Shown piece by piece: positions 1 to 10,750 of a stretch of 64,000 nt of DNA. Origin of the DNA: Bimastos eiseni (lineage: Eukaryota; Annelida; Clitellata; Crassiclitellata; Lumbricidae); assembly GCA_959347315.1 (NCBI GenBank), contig OY365806.1, positions 49,768,342-49,832,341 on the forward strand, written 5' to 3'. The first letter of the stretch is position 1. Each line of letters begins with the position of its first letter. Made by a program: the position numbers and the translations under genes. Below the pieces are notes generated by a model. The model was given only the letters and a program-made list of their open reading frames with translations. It did not search any database and was not told where the DNA came from.

Positions 1-339
1 AGCTTCGTAAGTAAAACCGTTTATCGTCGTATTCGAAGTCATGGTAGGTGCCGCAGTCACGTATAGTCTCGCGTTATCTGTGGTAGAACTATTCGATATC
101 GCTTGGTTGACTAAGGCTTCGACTTGTCCAAAGCTCGCAGCCTGGCTGGCTAAGACTGGTAGATGAATGTCAGTCGGTAAACCTTTTATCGAGTTGCCGC
201 TCATTTCCAAATCACCATCCATTTCGTTCGTTCCATCTAGTTTTAGAAAGGTATTACTCGCTTGAGATAGAGTAACACCTCCAGACACTATTCTTTCAAT
301 TGATGCATCATCAGTTCGTCCAAATTTATCGACAGGCAT
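1..339 (-). CDS. Polinton ORF, fibre/adhesin-like, cut by window edge
   Basis: An open frame of 113 codons begins with ATG at 339-337 and runs off the left edge without a stop. It lies just downstream of the protease in the same orientation, so it belongs to the Polinton. Early in the protein (about residues 32-50) there is a segment of the form LDGTNEMDGDLEMSGNSIKG, followed by a stretch resembling the 'AAxxxQVEALVN' continuation. This resembles the repeated motif of phage tail-fibre and adhesin-like proteins (…MxGxLdMxgnkIxnL…dAatkxYVd). From family knowledge this suggests a fibre or attachment-like structural protein, but no function is proven. Unlike the neighbouring polymerase, this part shows no stop or frameshift. 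Confidence 0.55.
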   Translation of the reverse strand, partial: MPVDKFGRTDDASIERIVSGGVTLSQASNTFLKLDGTNEMDGDLEMSGNSIKGLPTDIHLPVLASQAASFGQVEALVNQAISNSSTTDNARLYVTAAPTMTSNTTINGFTYEA

Positions 340-361
340 GTTTTTAAATAGGTGATATTAT

Positions 362-787
362 TTAATGTAATTCGTTTATGACTTCTTGAAATTTACAACC
401 ATCGTTGATCGTCATCTTCGATACATAATGACATAAATGACCGCAATACACTTGGCCGTCTGGTTGTATTCGCTCGCTGTTGTAGAACAGCGGTCTTTGT
501 AGATATTTTATCAATTCCGTAGGAGGAGGTAGCCCATAGCTGTCAAAGTATATTTTATCATTAGCGCGCTTGATCCAACACGTCCAATGCGTTCCTTTGC
601 CATCAGAATCGTCCAGATTAAGGATAGCGCACTCGTTCAATCTTGGTTTCTTCGGCTGCTCGTCTCTTAGAAAAACTCCTCTGAAATTCTTGATGTTTAG
701 TTTCTTAGCCGCTTCGATTAGATCCACATTTGACAAAGCAATATTAGGTAGCGTTACACCTTCGACATCGATTTGTTTAGTGTTCAT
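362..787 (-). CDS. Polinton/Maverick adenovirus-type cysteine protease
   Basis: A 141-residue frame reads from the ATG at 787-785 to a stop at 362-364. A longer start at 811 would overlap the end of polB and adds only a few residues, so 787 is preferred. Landmarks in order are the GTHW motif with the catalytic His, then YFDSYG with the Asp/Glu-type residue, then QVYCGHLC with the Gln/Cys region of the active site. This is the order found in adenovirus-like maturation proteases encoded by Polintons. The enzyme would process capsid or polyprotein precursors. The frame is intact although the polymerase just upstream is badly broken, which suggests either recent decay of polB or chance survival. 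The neighbouring polB and fibre-like ORF support the assignment. Confidence 0.85.
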   Translation of the reverse strand: MNTKQIDVEGVTLPNIALSNVDLIEAAKKLNIKNFRGVFLRDEQPKKPRLNECAILNLDDSDGKGTHWTCWIKRANDKIYFDSYGLPPPTELIKYLQRPLFYNSERIQPDGQVYCGHLCHYVSKMTINDGCKFQEVINELH

Positions 788-788
788 T

Positions 789-3603
789 TTATATAAGTGA
801 ATAATGTCCATATGCTAAAGTGTGGATGCCATCTTGCCGAATCACTCGTTTATCATCTTCCGCTGAGAGGGCTACCTTGTTGACTTCTTCGCTGTAGATA
901 TCGTGTAGGTGGGATCGAATGACATTCATCTTTCTCGATTGTTCTTTTTTGGTGAACTAGCAGTCTTTGTAATCTTCGTGAGTGATTGATTTCTTGACAA
1001 CATTCTTCTTCACGCCTTTACATTTCTTGTGGTCCACTCCAGCCATCTTGTACGAATACAGTTTCGATCTTAAACCTACAAACTCTTCGATCTGTTTACC
1101 AGCTGCTTCATCTTTGAATATGCCAATGACCTTTTTATTGATGCCAGTTTCTATACTGGATGGATGGTCCTTGGGATAGTCGCTAGTGTCGAACCTACTT
1201 CTAATGTCAGGAGCTATATCGGCGTAGAAGTCTTCGGTCTTAATTTCATACAGCTTTAAATTTTCATAATGGACTATATATTTTACTTTATTACGCAGGT
1301 TTGGTGTAAGTTTTGCTACATCTGATCCCTCGACCTTAACACTCTCTGGAGCAAGAGGATAGTCATTGTGAAGATCGTGCAAATCTCTCGGATATTCCAA
1401 GTCCACCTCTAATATACACGGTATTATCTCCAGTCGTTTAGCTCATCATTACCCATCCACTGAAACCTATGAGTTGGTAGATTCTTACACATTGCCCATC
1501 CGTACAAATTGTTGGCGTCTAAATAGGTTATAAATGTTGAAGGCTTGCTATCGTCAAACGCTGGCATGTACGTGTTGTTTGCCTGCCCATAACGATGTGA
1601 AATGGTACTAACACCTCTTATCCCATGTTTAACCATTAGTATCATATCATAATCGCTCAACAACTCCAACTTTACTCCTGTCAACTTCAATGCAGCGTCC
1701 CAAGCAAGACCTGTTGAAGTATAATACCAGGCGGAATCTAGACCATAGTTCTCATTGCATACATCTCAAAATTTCTGAAATACATCAGCAAGCAAGAGAA
1801 CATCAGTCACATTATATAAGTTGTGGTATTCTCTAAACGTTTTGAATCCGAATTCATTCCATACCATCTGTGCATGGTTGTAGTCTTCATCACTAATGTC
1901 TGAGTCGTTAAGTGTCGAATAGGATGCTGACTTGGTGGTAGTTCTGTTTCGTTCAAGCGGTCGATGGAATTAACGTGATAGTAAGGATACGCCCCTTTTC
2001 TAAGCAAGAGATCGAGCTGATTACCAGAGTAGTGCTTGCTTATCTTCTTACACTGGTCTTTGCTCAGGTTCCTCGATAAAGAGTCGAGACTCGATGCCAT
2101 GAATCTAAAACTATCGATGAAACGCAATTCGCGTTTAACCTCTACTTCCTTCTTTTCTTTATTTACAAACTTATCAACCACAGCCTCTCTGCTAAATGAT
2201 ATATATTTTTCTTCGTTGGTAGGAATACAATTAATCTTTTCATTATCATCACCTCGTAATTTCTTTATGAATAGATGACTGTCATAACCGGATAGATTAT
2301 GAAGCAATACTGGGAAAAACTTGGGGACTTTATAGTTTAGATTACAGTTAGTATGAGCGGCGCCTCTATAGTTTCCAGTTAAATGACAATGGTCTCTAGC
2401 TCGATCTTTACCCAGTTCGCCTTCGCATATGTGACAAACAGTAGATGAGTCGTATAGCGCCTGATCTTTCTTTCTGAATATCATTTTCTTTGTAAATTTA
2501 AATCGATTATAAATATCTTTTATATTATCTATAAGAGTGCCTATAAATATCTGTGCTACATCATCGTCTTCGTTCTCTGCTGTGAACGTTATGGGGGCTT
2601 GTGAATATAGATCATCATCAAAACATTTTATATAATAACAGAAAGAACTTGGAACGTGTTTTTGATATTTGTTGGTGTAGGACATGTTGGGATCTGAATG
2701 ACAAGTGTCTATAGGTTTTGTGAAACTTTCGAAATCGGCGTACACTACAAAGGGGACTCTCATCTTTCTATAATAATTTTTAAAACTCAACATATTTCCT
2801 GGTTCTGGAAGTTCTATCTTTTGAGCGTCGTGTTGGGAACAGTACTCGGTGTGTTTGTGTAGCGAATCTTTTCTACTAAAACCGATTAAGCATCTTTTAC
2901 AATGGTACATCGAAGTACTGGTGTTTTCTGTTTGTACCGCCATCAATATGTTAAAGTTCTTTATCCAACAATAATGATTCTTTTCTCCATCAGAAATGAG
3001 TAGCAGATCTACACACTTATCGTTCTCATGCTTTGATAATTATAGCGGGAATAGACGGACATCTTGCTCATGACCAAAAACATTAATACTAATATTATTA
3101 TTTCTCTCAAACTTACTTATCACATTAGCATCCGCTGCTACTGGGAATTCGATACCAGACCAATTAAGTTCCTCAGACTGTCTAATTAATTCTTTCGTAA
3201 TTCTTTCTGGATGGTTGTCAACTGGGTTTAAGGCTCTCAGTACACACCACTTGAAGCATTCTTCATCTTTGTTCTTCATATTGATTATAGCCTCTTTTCT
3301 CTCCAACTCCTTCGGTAGTGGGATGTAAGAACTACCTTTCAACGGTTTATAAACAACGGTGTTGATATCTAATTTTTGAACCGCTCTGAGTCTCCAGTTA
3401 CTACCACGCATCTGCAAGGCAGCCATCGACTCAATCATTTTATCTTTCGGGCTGTTATCAAAATTTCCCGGCGTTTGACTAAGGCCATAGATTTCATTGA
3501 AACTGCTGACTCGTCGAAACTGTTGTGAACTCCCCGTGACCTTTGACCTATAGGTAGGTGTCTTAACCTTGCCTATAGGTTTGTGCACGCCAGGTCGAAA
3601 CTA
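789..3603 (-). pseudogene. polB: Polinton protein-primed DNA polymerase B, broken and lacking its catalytic core
   Basis: Pieces read in order on the minus strand. An N-terminal part runs 3588-3043, then an in-frame TAA at 3040-3042, and the same frame continues to about 1930. That stretch has a C2H2-like finger (about 2900-2835), the VYADFES exonuclease I motif (about 2750), an endonuclease-VII-like cysteine cluster with CHIC...DHCH (about 2435-2340) and the LHNLSGYD exonuclease II motif. A frameshift lies near 1930, an in-frame TGA at 1766-1768, then the YLDANNLYGWAM polymerase motif (about 1530) and another frameshift near 1410-1435. At 1247/1248 the sequence jumps from a pre-palm segment (VHYENLKLY) straight to a segment that normally follows the YxDTDS motif (EIKTEDFY). 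An in-frame TAG at 957-959 precedes the normal C-terminus, which ends at 789-791. The gene cannot encode an active polymerase. Confidence 0.9.
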
Positions 3604-3740
3604 TTGGAAAGTTCCTGGCGTTTTTTCCTGGTTATTGGTTGATGTTGGTTTTAACCCATGGTTAGGTTGATGTTGGTTTTGGTGATTTTCAACCTAGGCT
3701 ATAGGATAAAAAAAGTTTTTAACCTATTAGGAGGGTGGTG
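3604..3740. repeat. Short direct repeats between the Polinton and a LINE
   Basis: The segment GGTTGATGTTGGTTTT occurs twice, near 3637 and 3665, in a T/G-rich stretch that also contains runs of T and A. No coding potential was seen. It may be a fragment of a Polinton end or unrelated filler. Confidence 0.4.
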
Positions 3741-3749
3741 TCACGCTGT

Positions 3750-5219
3750 ACCTAACCCCTAACAACTGGGGGTTGGCGCTCCCGGAGGCTGCGAGGCGGC
3801 AACCCACGCCGCCAGACGATTCCTGACCAGCATGGACACGGGTTCAATATTGGTGAAGCTTGACATCTCGAACGCCTTCAATAGCTTGCACCGAGACTCC
3901 ATGCTCGCATCAGTGGACGAACTCATTCCTGATTTATACGCATATCTCCACCTTGCCTACGCCGAAGCGACATCTCTGAAATTCGGGAGATTCACGATAC
4001 AATCGCAAGAAGGTTCGTAACAGGGCGATCCCTTGGGATATCTACTTTTCTGCTTACTGCTACAGCCGATTCTTAATCGCCTGCTTTCACCATTGACCTT
4101 TGGATACCTCGACGACCTCACCTTGGGCGGAGATCCTAAGATGGTGGATGCGGATGTTAACTCGATCGAAGAGGGATGTTTGCGACTAGGCCTCGCCACT
4201 CAACCGCAACGCATGAGGATTCGTATCCTCCGACGCCCATATCATCGCCCGTTAGTCAATGCTTTCTGAGACAATTCGTTCCGGTCAATTTATCATCTGC
4301 CGTGCTCCTAGGGGCTGCGCTCTCGCCGACGGATGCCCTGCTTTCAACCCTCGACATTTGCGTGGCCGACCTTGAAATTGCGCTCGATAGGTTGCAACTA
4401 GTCGCTAGACAAGACGCTCTACCTTTTTGGCTTCAGCTGCGGGCATTCTCCAGATCTAGTCCCTCATCCTAGAATCAGTACCTGTGAAATCGGACTCGGC
4501 ATCCGACTCGGAGATGTCTACTTGGCTTCAACTCACCGAAGCCTCTGCCCTGACGACGCCAGACCATAAACAAGCCCACTTTGACAGATTCCTGTTAAAC
4601 GCGGTTCTCTCACCACTAGAAGAAAAGCTACAGGATCCCTACGACCAGGCGATACTAAGGGCCTTGAAGTCACCGCACGCCTCGGACTAGCTGTACGCTC
4701 TCCCGCTCGTTTCTCGCGATCTCAGACTGGAGGACGATACCGTAAGGGTGGCGGTCGGCCTACGATTAGCGGTGGCCATCTGCGAGCCGCACATCTGCGC
4801 ATGCGGTGCCTTCGTCTCTGCCAGAGGCTCACATGGCATGTCACGTTTTTTTGGGTTTTGGCCGTCAAGCAAGAAACTGTAATAATAATGACCTTATCCA
4901 TCGCAGCCTCAACAGAGGCGATATTCCAGCGGTCAAAGAACCGTCAGGTCTTTCTAGATTAGATGGAAAGAGGCCGGACGGGCAGACCCCGATACCGTGG
5001 AGTGGGGGCGGGCATTACTTTGGGACGCGACGGTGGTGGACACAGTGGCCGCTTCTTAAATCCTCGAGACAGCTGCCACAGCCGGAGGAGCGGCGGAGAT
5101 AACAGCCACAAGGAAACACACAAAATATTCTGAAAAAAAGAGCTGGAGAAGAAATACACTTTTGTTCCAATCGCTATAGAAACCTTCGGTCCCCTCAATA
5201 GTGAGGGCCTCTACCATAT
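3750..5219 (+). mobile_element. RLE-type (HERO-like) LINE copy 1, reverse transcriptase to 3' end
   Basis: Degenerate coding can be followed across several frames. It runs from a GGCEAATHAARRF segment (about 3785) to the RT motif LVKLDISNAFNSLHRD (about 3850), then GDPLG preceded by an in-frame TAA at 4018-4020, then GYLDDLTLGG (about 4100), the RT active site. A later region near 4800 has cysteines and a GLSR-DGKRPDG segment around 4940-4985, the signature of a restriction-like endonuclease. This order (RT, then Cys cluster, then RPDG endonuclease) is that of R2/HERO-type non-LTR elements; HERO is my best guess. The 3' end is CCATATGTGACA followed by TAA repeats. Compared with the copy at 27.3 kb, the last coding segment before this end is missing. 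Confidence 0.75.
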
Positions 5220-5885
<666 letters not shown>

Positions 5886-6450
5886 TAGCATGGTAGTGTT
5901 GACAAAAAGCAGCTGGCGTCCCCGCGCTGGACAGCTACCAAGAGACTTTGAAATAGGTAGCTAGTCTCATGTGTGTTATGGGTCATATCGGTTAGCTTTC
6001 GTCCCAAATCCAACACAAAGTTCAAACCCTCGGAACTCCAAGAACCACTGGACTTCAGTGCCACCGCCACAAAAGCATGCGTTCGGGTGATCGATACGTA
6101 CTTCGCTCTTTTTGCGACGGATGCCCGGTTTGCTGCTTCTCCTGCTGCATTTGATGTCGCTGTCAGGTATGAAGACGCAAAAGTGTCTGACACAGTTACA
6201 TTTCAAGTGAGGCACTTGCCGCATGACCACGGGATGAGTGTCACGCCGTCCGGTCGCTTGCCATCTTCTCTGGTGAGTCTCAAGGTTCCCTTTGAGAATG
6301 GATGCTCGCTCTTCGAGATGATCTCCATAAATTATTAAGTCATTGAGCATAATTATTATTGTGTCTTTGTTGTCGGCCTGCATGCGTTTCTTCTGCACAC
6401 CAGACCATGGAGTCGTCTGGCGTCGACCCTCTCGCCACAGTGACACAAAT
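5886..6450 (-). mobile_element. RLE-type (HERO-like) LINE copy 2, 3' portion
   Basis: On the minus strand a Cys-His cluster (HLCHCGERVDARRLHGLVC, about 6440-6385) is followed, after frame changes, by TREDGKRPDGVTLIPW (about 6255-6205) and then by a C-terminal region ending near 5888. One in-frame TGA falls where a Trp would be expected (about 6195). The RPDG motif marks the restriction-like endonuclease. The sequence is clearly diverged from copy 1, so it is a separate subfamily. Its 3' end runs into the long TTA tract. Truncated at the 5' side. Confidence 0.7.
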
Positions 6451-6835
6451 GAAGCTTACATAGTTTCGTTCAGAGTCGAATTCCAACTGCTATTATTACT
6501 ATTAATATTGCATCTGTCTACCCTAACCAGGAATGATCAACCGTCCTTGTTGGAGCGGACTGTCAGAGCGCGTTTGATCGTTTGATCGCTTAAACCGCTG
6601 TCCTGGTAGGCTACTGAGCATGCCCAATGATGACATAGCGCACAGGTTAGATTGGCTGTTACAACGTAGAGACGAACATCAGCTAGCAGTTGCTTACGGC
6701 AGCCGATTACTCTCAACAGCGGAGTGAAACTATTGCGTCACAAGAAAAGAGTTTCAGGTCACAGTAAGTCTACATTTCACTCGAAAGGGAATGGCTGTAA
6801 TGGCTACAATAGTAGCCATTACAATAGTAGCCATT
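6451..6835. other. Non-coding, no recognisable gene
   Basis: A short mixed stretch that leads into the repeat array. It includes small internal repeats (for example CAATAGTAGCCATTA repeated near 6810-6835). No exon or element coding sequence was recognised. Confidence 0.5.
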
Positions 6836-7045
6836 ACAGTTGCCTAGCAATGGTGGGGCCCATCCTCGCCCACACCTGTGTCACCCATCCGTGTAGTTGA
6901 TGACTTCAACTAGATAGTAGAGCCCCCTCCTCGTCCACACCTGTGTCACTCATCCGTTTAGTTGGCGACTCCAACTGGGTGGTAGAGCTCCATCCACGTC
7001 CACACCTGTGTCACCCATCCGTTAGGTTTGTGACTCCAACTTTGT
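6836..7045 (+). repeat. 65-bp tandem triplication inside module A, each with a small hairpin
   Basis: The core ACACCTGTGTCAC starts at 6872, 6937 and 7002, giving an exact 65-bp period over three copies. Each copy ends in a short inverted repeat around TGACT: TAGTTGA/TCAACTA in copy 1, AGTTGG/CCAACT in copy 2, and GTTTG/CCAAC with one mismatch in copy 3. Copies 1 and 2 differ at both sides of the stem in a compensating way. Confidence 0.85.
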
Positions 7046-8579
7046 CATTTCGCTAATGACGAAAAAATGACGACGCAATGAAAATGGTCCCAGGATATTG
7101 GAATTTTTCGCTAACCATTATTACTATCATACATTTTTATATTCGTCTTGCGCACTATCCCTATATTTGGACTTAAACACCACATTAAGCTGAGCGCAGT
7201 ACGAAGTGGACGAACCTGTTGAACTGAATTGATCCCTTTAATTGTCGAGAATACTGTCGATTATGAAATAAGTAAGAGCGAATACTCTTATTCATTGAGC
7301 AGAGTGAATTATGTTACTGTCTCTTGTCACGTCAGTGAATTAATTTAATTAATTTAGAAATTGAAACTGAGATTTGGGGTTTGGATCAAATTTATTTATA
7401 CCAAGCAAAACTAGGCAATGGAATACAAAAGGACTCCCAGGCCATCGGAGCGGTCGCTCATATATAGATACTTGTGTCGCTGGCGTGCCCCCAGGTCCAT
7501 TCTTAATCCATTCTGAAACAATAGCCGTCCTTACGCTCTTGAATTCTCTTTTCGATCAAAGCCTTGCAATGCACAGTTACCAAATGGAGTATACCAGTAA
7601 ACCAGTATATCGTTGGGCAGAGCTGTAATATCAGCGATAAATTAATAAAAGAACGGTAATTATCGCTCTTTTGTGCAGATGCGTGCCATCAAGGACTAGG
7701 ACCAGATAACAAATGCAATGTTACAGCGGGAATGACCGTTATTTTGGAGAAGGCAGTGGTAATACTGGAATTTCTTTCGTTGGTGAGTAGTGCCTCTTAA
7801 ATTGTCTGACTGACTGAACCTCCTCAGTGGAATGCGAATCAAGGACAAAGAAATAAATCTGTTTGAAATATTTAGAAAAGATGCTACATTTGTCCCTCGA
7901 ATGGCCACGTATGCAACCAATGACGCAGCGCCAGGAAACGACACCTTGCAAGATCACAATGTTAAGTCACATCCATTATTGTTTGGCTAAATGTGATCGA
8001 GCGTATCTTCTCAGTATAGTTTCTCATCGTCGATCGCGGACGTGAGATCATTGCGCCATTCGGATTCTCAATCGTTCCAAATCCTTGTGCATACCGATAC
8101 GACTAGAACATCTTAACGAATCGAGACATATGTTGGCGTCTGCATGTGGATTGTAGGCAGAGAGTGAAGGTAACGTGATACGCCTGTGTCAGCTTGGAGA
8201 CTATGCGTTCGAATCCTGATCCTTACTCTCAACCAAAATAAATTAACAACTTTATCGATAGATTGGCTAAGAGATCAAGAAGCAAGACTGAATTTTGGCG
8301 GAAGCTAATCTTTGTCCACGGACATCCTGTTCTCATTAGTAAGGGAATCATTGTTAATACAGTTGACGAACCACCCAATTGTTGAATTACTACTCAAATA
8401 CACACCTACCAAAATAAGCAAGTATATGCATTCACGACAGAGACAACGACCGCTGATGACTGAGAAGGCGTAATTGAGGTTGAGCTTAAAAGTTTACTGA
8501 TCCTTCAAATCTGAATGTAGATGAGGGGAAATTGTTGATTTTCGCATCAATAGCGACTCTGGCGGAAGACCATTTAATT

Positions 8580-8790
8580 TGAATTTATATGAATTTAAAA
8601 TAACGCCCATTTAAGACGACTACTCAGAGGCGCTCCCGATCCAGGCCCGAGCAAAAAGAAAAGTCTTTAGGAGTCGATGAAATGTATCAGAGGGTACCCT
8701 AGGACTTATAGGGAGTGGATGACCGGAGAGAGGCCATTCCATGCTGTAGGGCCAGCAATGGCGAACGCCTTGGACTGTGTCATAGTTGTT
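8580..8790 (-). mobile_element. CR1-like LINE, C-terminal and 3' UTR fragment
   Basis: Read on the minus strand, a frame beginning FAIAGPTAWNGL (about 8775-8740) matches the conserved tail of CR1-like LINE polyproteins (FSVAGPxxWNSLP...). It is interrupted by a stop soon after. The 3' part contains GAGCGCCTCTGAGTAG and a GGGCG partner, the hairpin seen in the better copy at 9.4-9.7 kb. Confidence 0.6.
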
Positions 8791-9384
8791 ATGCGGATGT
8801 GATGATTATTCTGCGGAATCAAACGAATAGTGTAGCGTTTCGGCTGTCCCCACAAACTTTATCTACTCTAGTGTCTACCCTTATCTACTACATGTCTGCT
8901 TTAAAACAGTGTAAATAAGAGTATAAGAGACGTTGAGTGTTCAAGTGCTTCGAGAAGAGAGACGAAAATGGAGTTGGAGAGGATCCTTTTGTGTACGCGC
9001 GGCTAATCACAGCGTTGACTATCAGGCCTTTAATTTAGCGATACTTGTGCTCTAGCAATAGAGGCATACACTTACGTGTTTAGGTCGACCCTACAGAAGA
9101 AGCCTATTGCTACTCTCGACATTAAAGAAGCAGTTCGTAAGTCACGACAGACACCAAACGCTGCCAACTGATAAGGCTTGAGGTCGAGAGTTATCTTCCT
9201 AGCTTAAAGCTCCTTGAAATCTGAATGTTAATGAGAACGAAGTATTGATTTTCGGGCCAATAGCGACACTAGTGGAGGCAGTGAGGCTGCTTATCAGGCT
9301 GAATTAAGTGAGCACTGTGACCTTAATGAAACTTAACCGAGTCGACAGTTGGGTTAACAAGGCTTGTCCACCCTGCATAACCAG

Positions 9385-9720
9385 AAAAAGCCAGCTAAGA
9401 CGACCAAGTAATTCAATCAATCAATCAAAATACTTGATTTAGCGCCCTTTCAAGATATCTACTCAGAGGCGCTCCCGGCCTAATCCTCGGCTAAAAAATA
9501 TAGTTTTAAGAGAGGCGTAAAATGAAGATGACGAGTTCTTTGGTAGGAGACGGAGCTCTATGGGAAGTCCATTCCAGATTGTAGGTCCCACGACCGAGAA
9601 AGCCCGATTTTGCATTATGGAAGTGCGTGCCAGAGACGATCATGTCGCCATGAAATGCAGAGCGAAGTGGTCGTCGACCACTACTGGCACTGATAGGGTG
9701 ACATAGTTCCTGCAAACTAT
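9385..9720 (-). mobile_element. CR1-like LINE, C-terminal and 3' UTR with hairpin and TTGA tail
   Basis: The minus strand codes for FSVVGPTIWNGLPIELRL (about 9595-9545) and continues to a stop near 9490. The untranslated end has AGCGCC...GGCGCT as an inverted repeat around a CTGAGTAG-containing loop (about 9462-9495), then (TTGA)n near 9405-9430. This is the conserved tail of a CR1-like LINE. The same 3' hairpin occurs in short relics elsewhere in the window. Confidence 0.7.
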
Positions 9721-10122
9721 AGGACTATCTTTTTGAGAACAAACACTAGAATGTTCTCGATTAAACATGCTGGCCCGAAAGCATGGAACTTCATTCCGGA
9801 GGAATTACGCTCTCTAAATAATCTTAATATTAATTTATTTAAAATAAAATGTCGTAAGTATTTGATAGATCATTAATTGTCTCATTGTGCGTGTATATCG
9901 TTTTCATAATGATTGTATATAATAGCTAACTAGTTAAGTTTCGAACGAAATGCTAAAGTATTTTTATACCTAACCGGCTGCAACTATCATTTTATTGTAA
10001 GGGTGACCCTGATTACAGGATTTTTTTGTCTTTTAAGGGTTTCTGTTAGTCCCTATTGACTCCCAGCTAATTGTCAACATTTTGCACTTGTGTTTGCTAT
10101 TTGGAGACAATAAAAACACTTG

Positions 10123-10127
<5 letters not shown>
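9721..10127 (+). mobile_element. LINE C-terminal tail and 3' UTR, plus strand
   Basis: From about 9736 a short frame reads RTNTRMFSIKHAGPKAWN and ends at TAA 9874-9876. This is the typical end of a CR1/L2-like LINE ORF2 (FxIxxxGPKxWN.IP). The 3' UTR follows and ends with CAATAAAAACACTTGG, directly before a TTA microsatellite. Only the last 47 or so codons remain. Confidence 0.65.
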
Positions 10128-10173
<46 letters not shown>

Positions 10174-10183
10174 AGCAGGCGCA
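10128..10183. repeat. (TTA)n microsatellite between two opposed LINE fragments
   Basis: About 18 TTA/ATT units lie between a plus-strand LINE 3' UTR and a minus-strand LINE RT fragment. This is the same tail-to-tail arrangement as at 5.2-5.9 kb. Confidence 0.9.
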
Positions 10184-10750
10184 GTACCGCCAAGGCAGCG
10201 CCAAACTAAGGCAGATACCCTAAATGAGATGCGCTGGGGGTAGAGGCAACTAGTGCAGGAAATCCCGCATGTACTCGGATACCTGACCTGTTTTGGGAAT
10301 CCCACCAATCCGTCGCGCAGCCGCACGCAAAACCCGCTCCAAACGTCCAATCCAAACTTGGGGAGGCCAGCATATATTGAGAAGCAATAGTCAAGGCGAC
10401 TGGTAACAAAGGCATGAACCAGAGTAGATGCGGCGCTGAGGGTAAGAGAGCGAGATATTACTCGCAATTGGCGAAGTTGGTAACAGCAACTACGAGAGAC
10501 ATTATTGACATGTTGAGCAAAGGTGAGTTCTTGGTCAAGAGTGACCCCTAAATCCCGAACAAGAGGGAGAAAGTGAAGAGGGGAAACTGGGCAGAGAGGG
10601 CACAGAAATCAATTTTCGCCAACTGCTGTCTGATGCCAGGCCAGATAAATTGCGTTTTGGATGGAATCAGCCGAAGCCGATTTGACAACATCCAGCCACC
10701 AAGGGAGTCTATAGCAAACTGCAACGACAGCATTTGCCGCAAGACAGTGA
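10184..10750 (-). mobile_element. CR1-like LINE reverse-transcriptase fragment, minus strand
   Basis: The minus strand codes for LGGWMLSNRLRLIPSKTQF (about 10705-10650), the post-active-site region of a CR1/L2-type RT. After a frame change near 10470 it continues as LTLSAASTLVHAFVTSRLDY (about 10445-10385), and near 10225 as RVSALVWRCLGGTAPAY, where it is cut off by the TTA repeat. The RT active site lies upstream and is not present. At least two frame changes make it inactive. Confidence 0.75.

Larger units (their letters stand above)
1..3603 (-). mobile_element. Polinton (Maverick) remnant
   Basis: Three Polinton-type genes lie head to tail on the minus strand: polB, cysteine protease and a fibre-like ORF. 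The element continues past the left edge. On the right, recognisable coding ends at a TAG near 3601-3603, and no terminal inverted repeat was identified. Integrase, packaging ATPase and capsid genes are not in this window. Polintons are large self-synthesising DNA transposons related to adintoviruses. This copy is dead because of three nonsense codons, two frameshifts and an internal deletion in polB. Confidence 0.88.
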
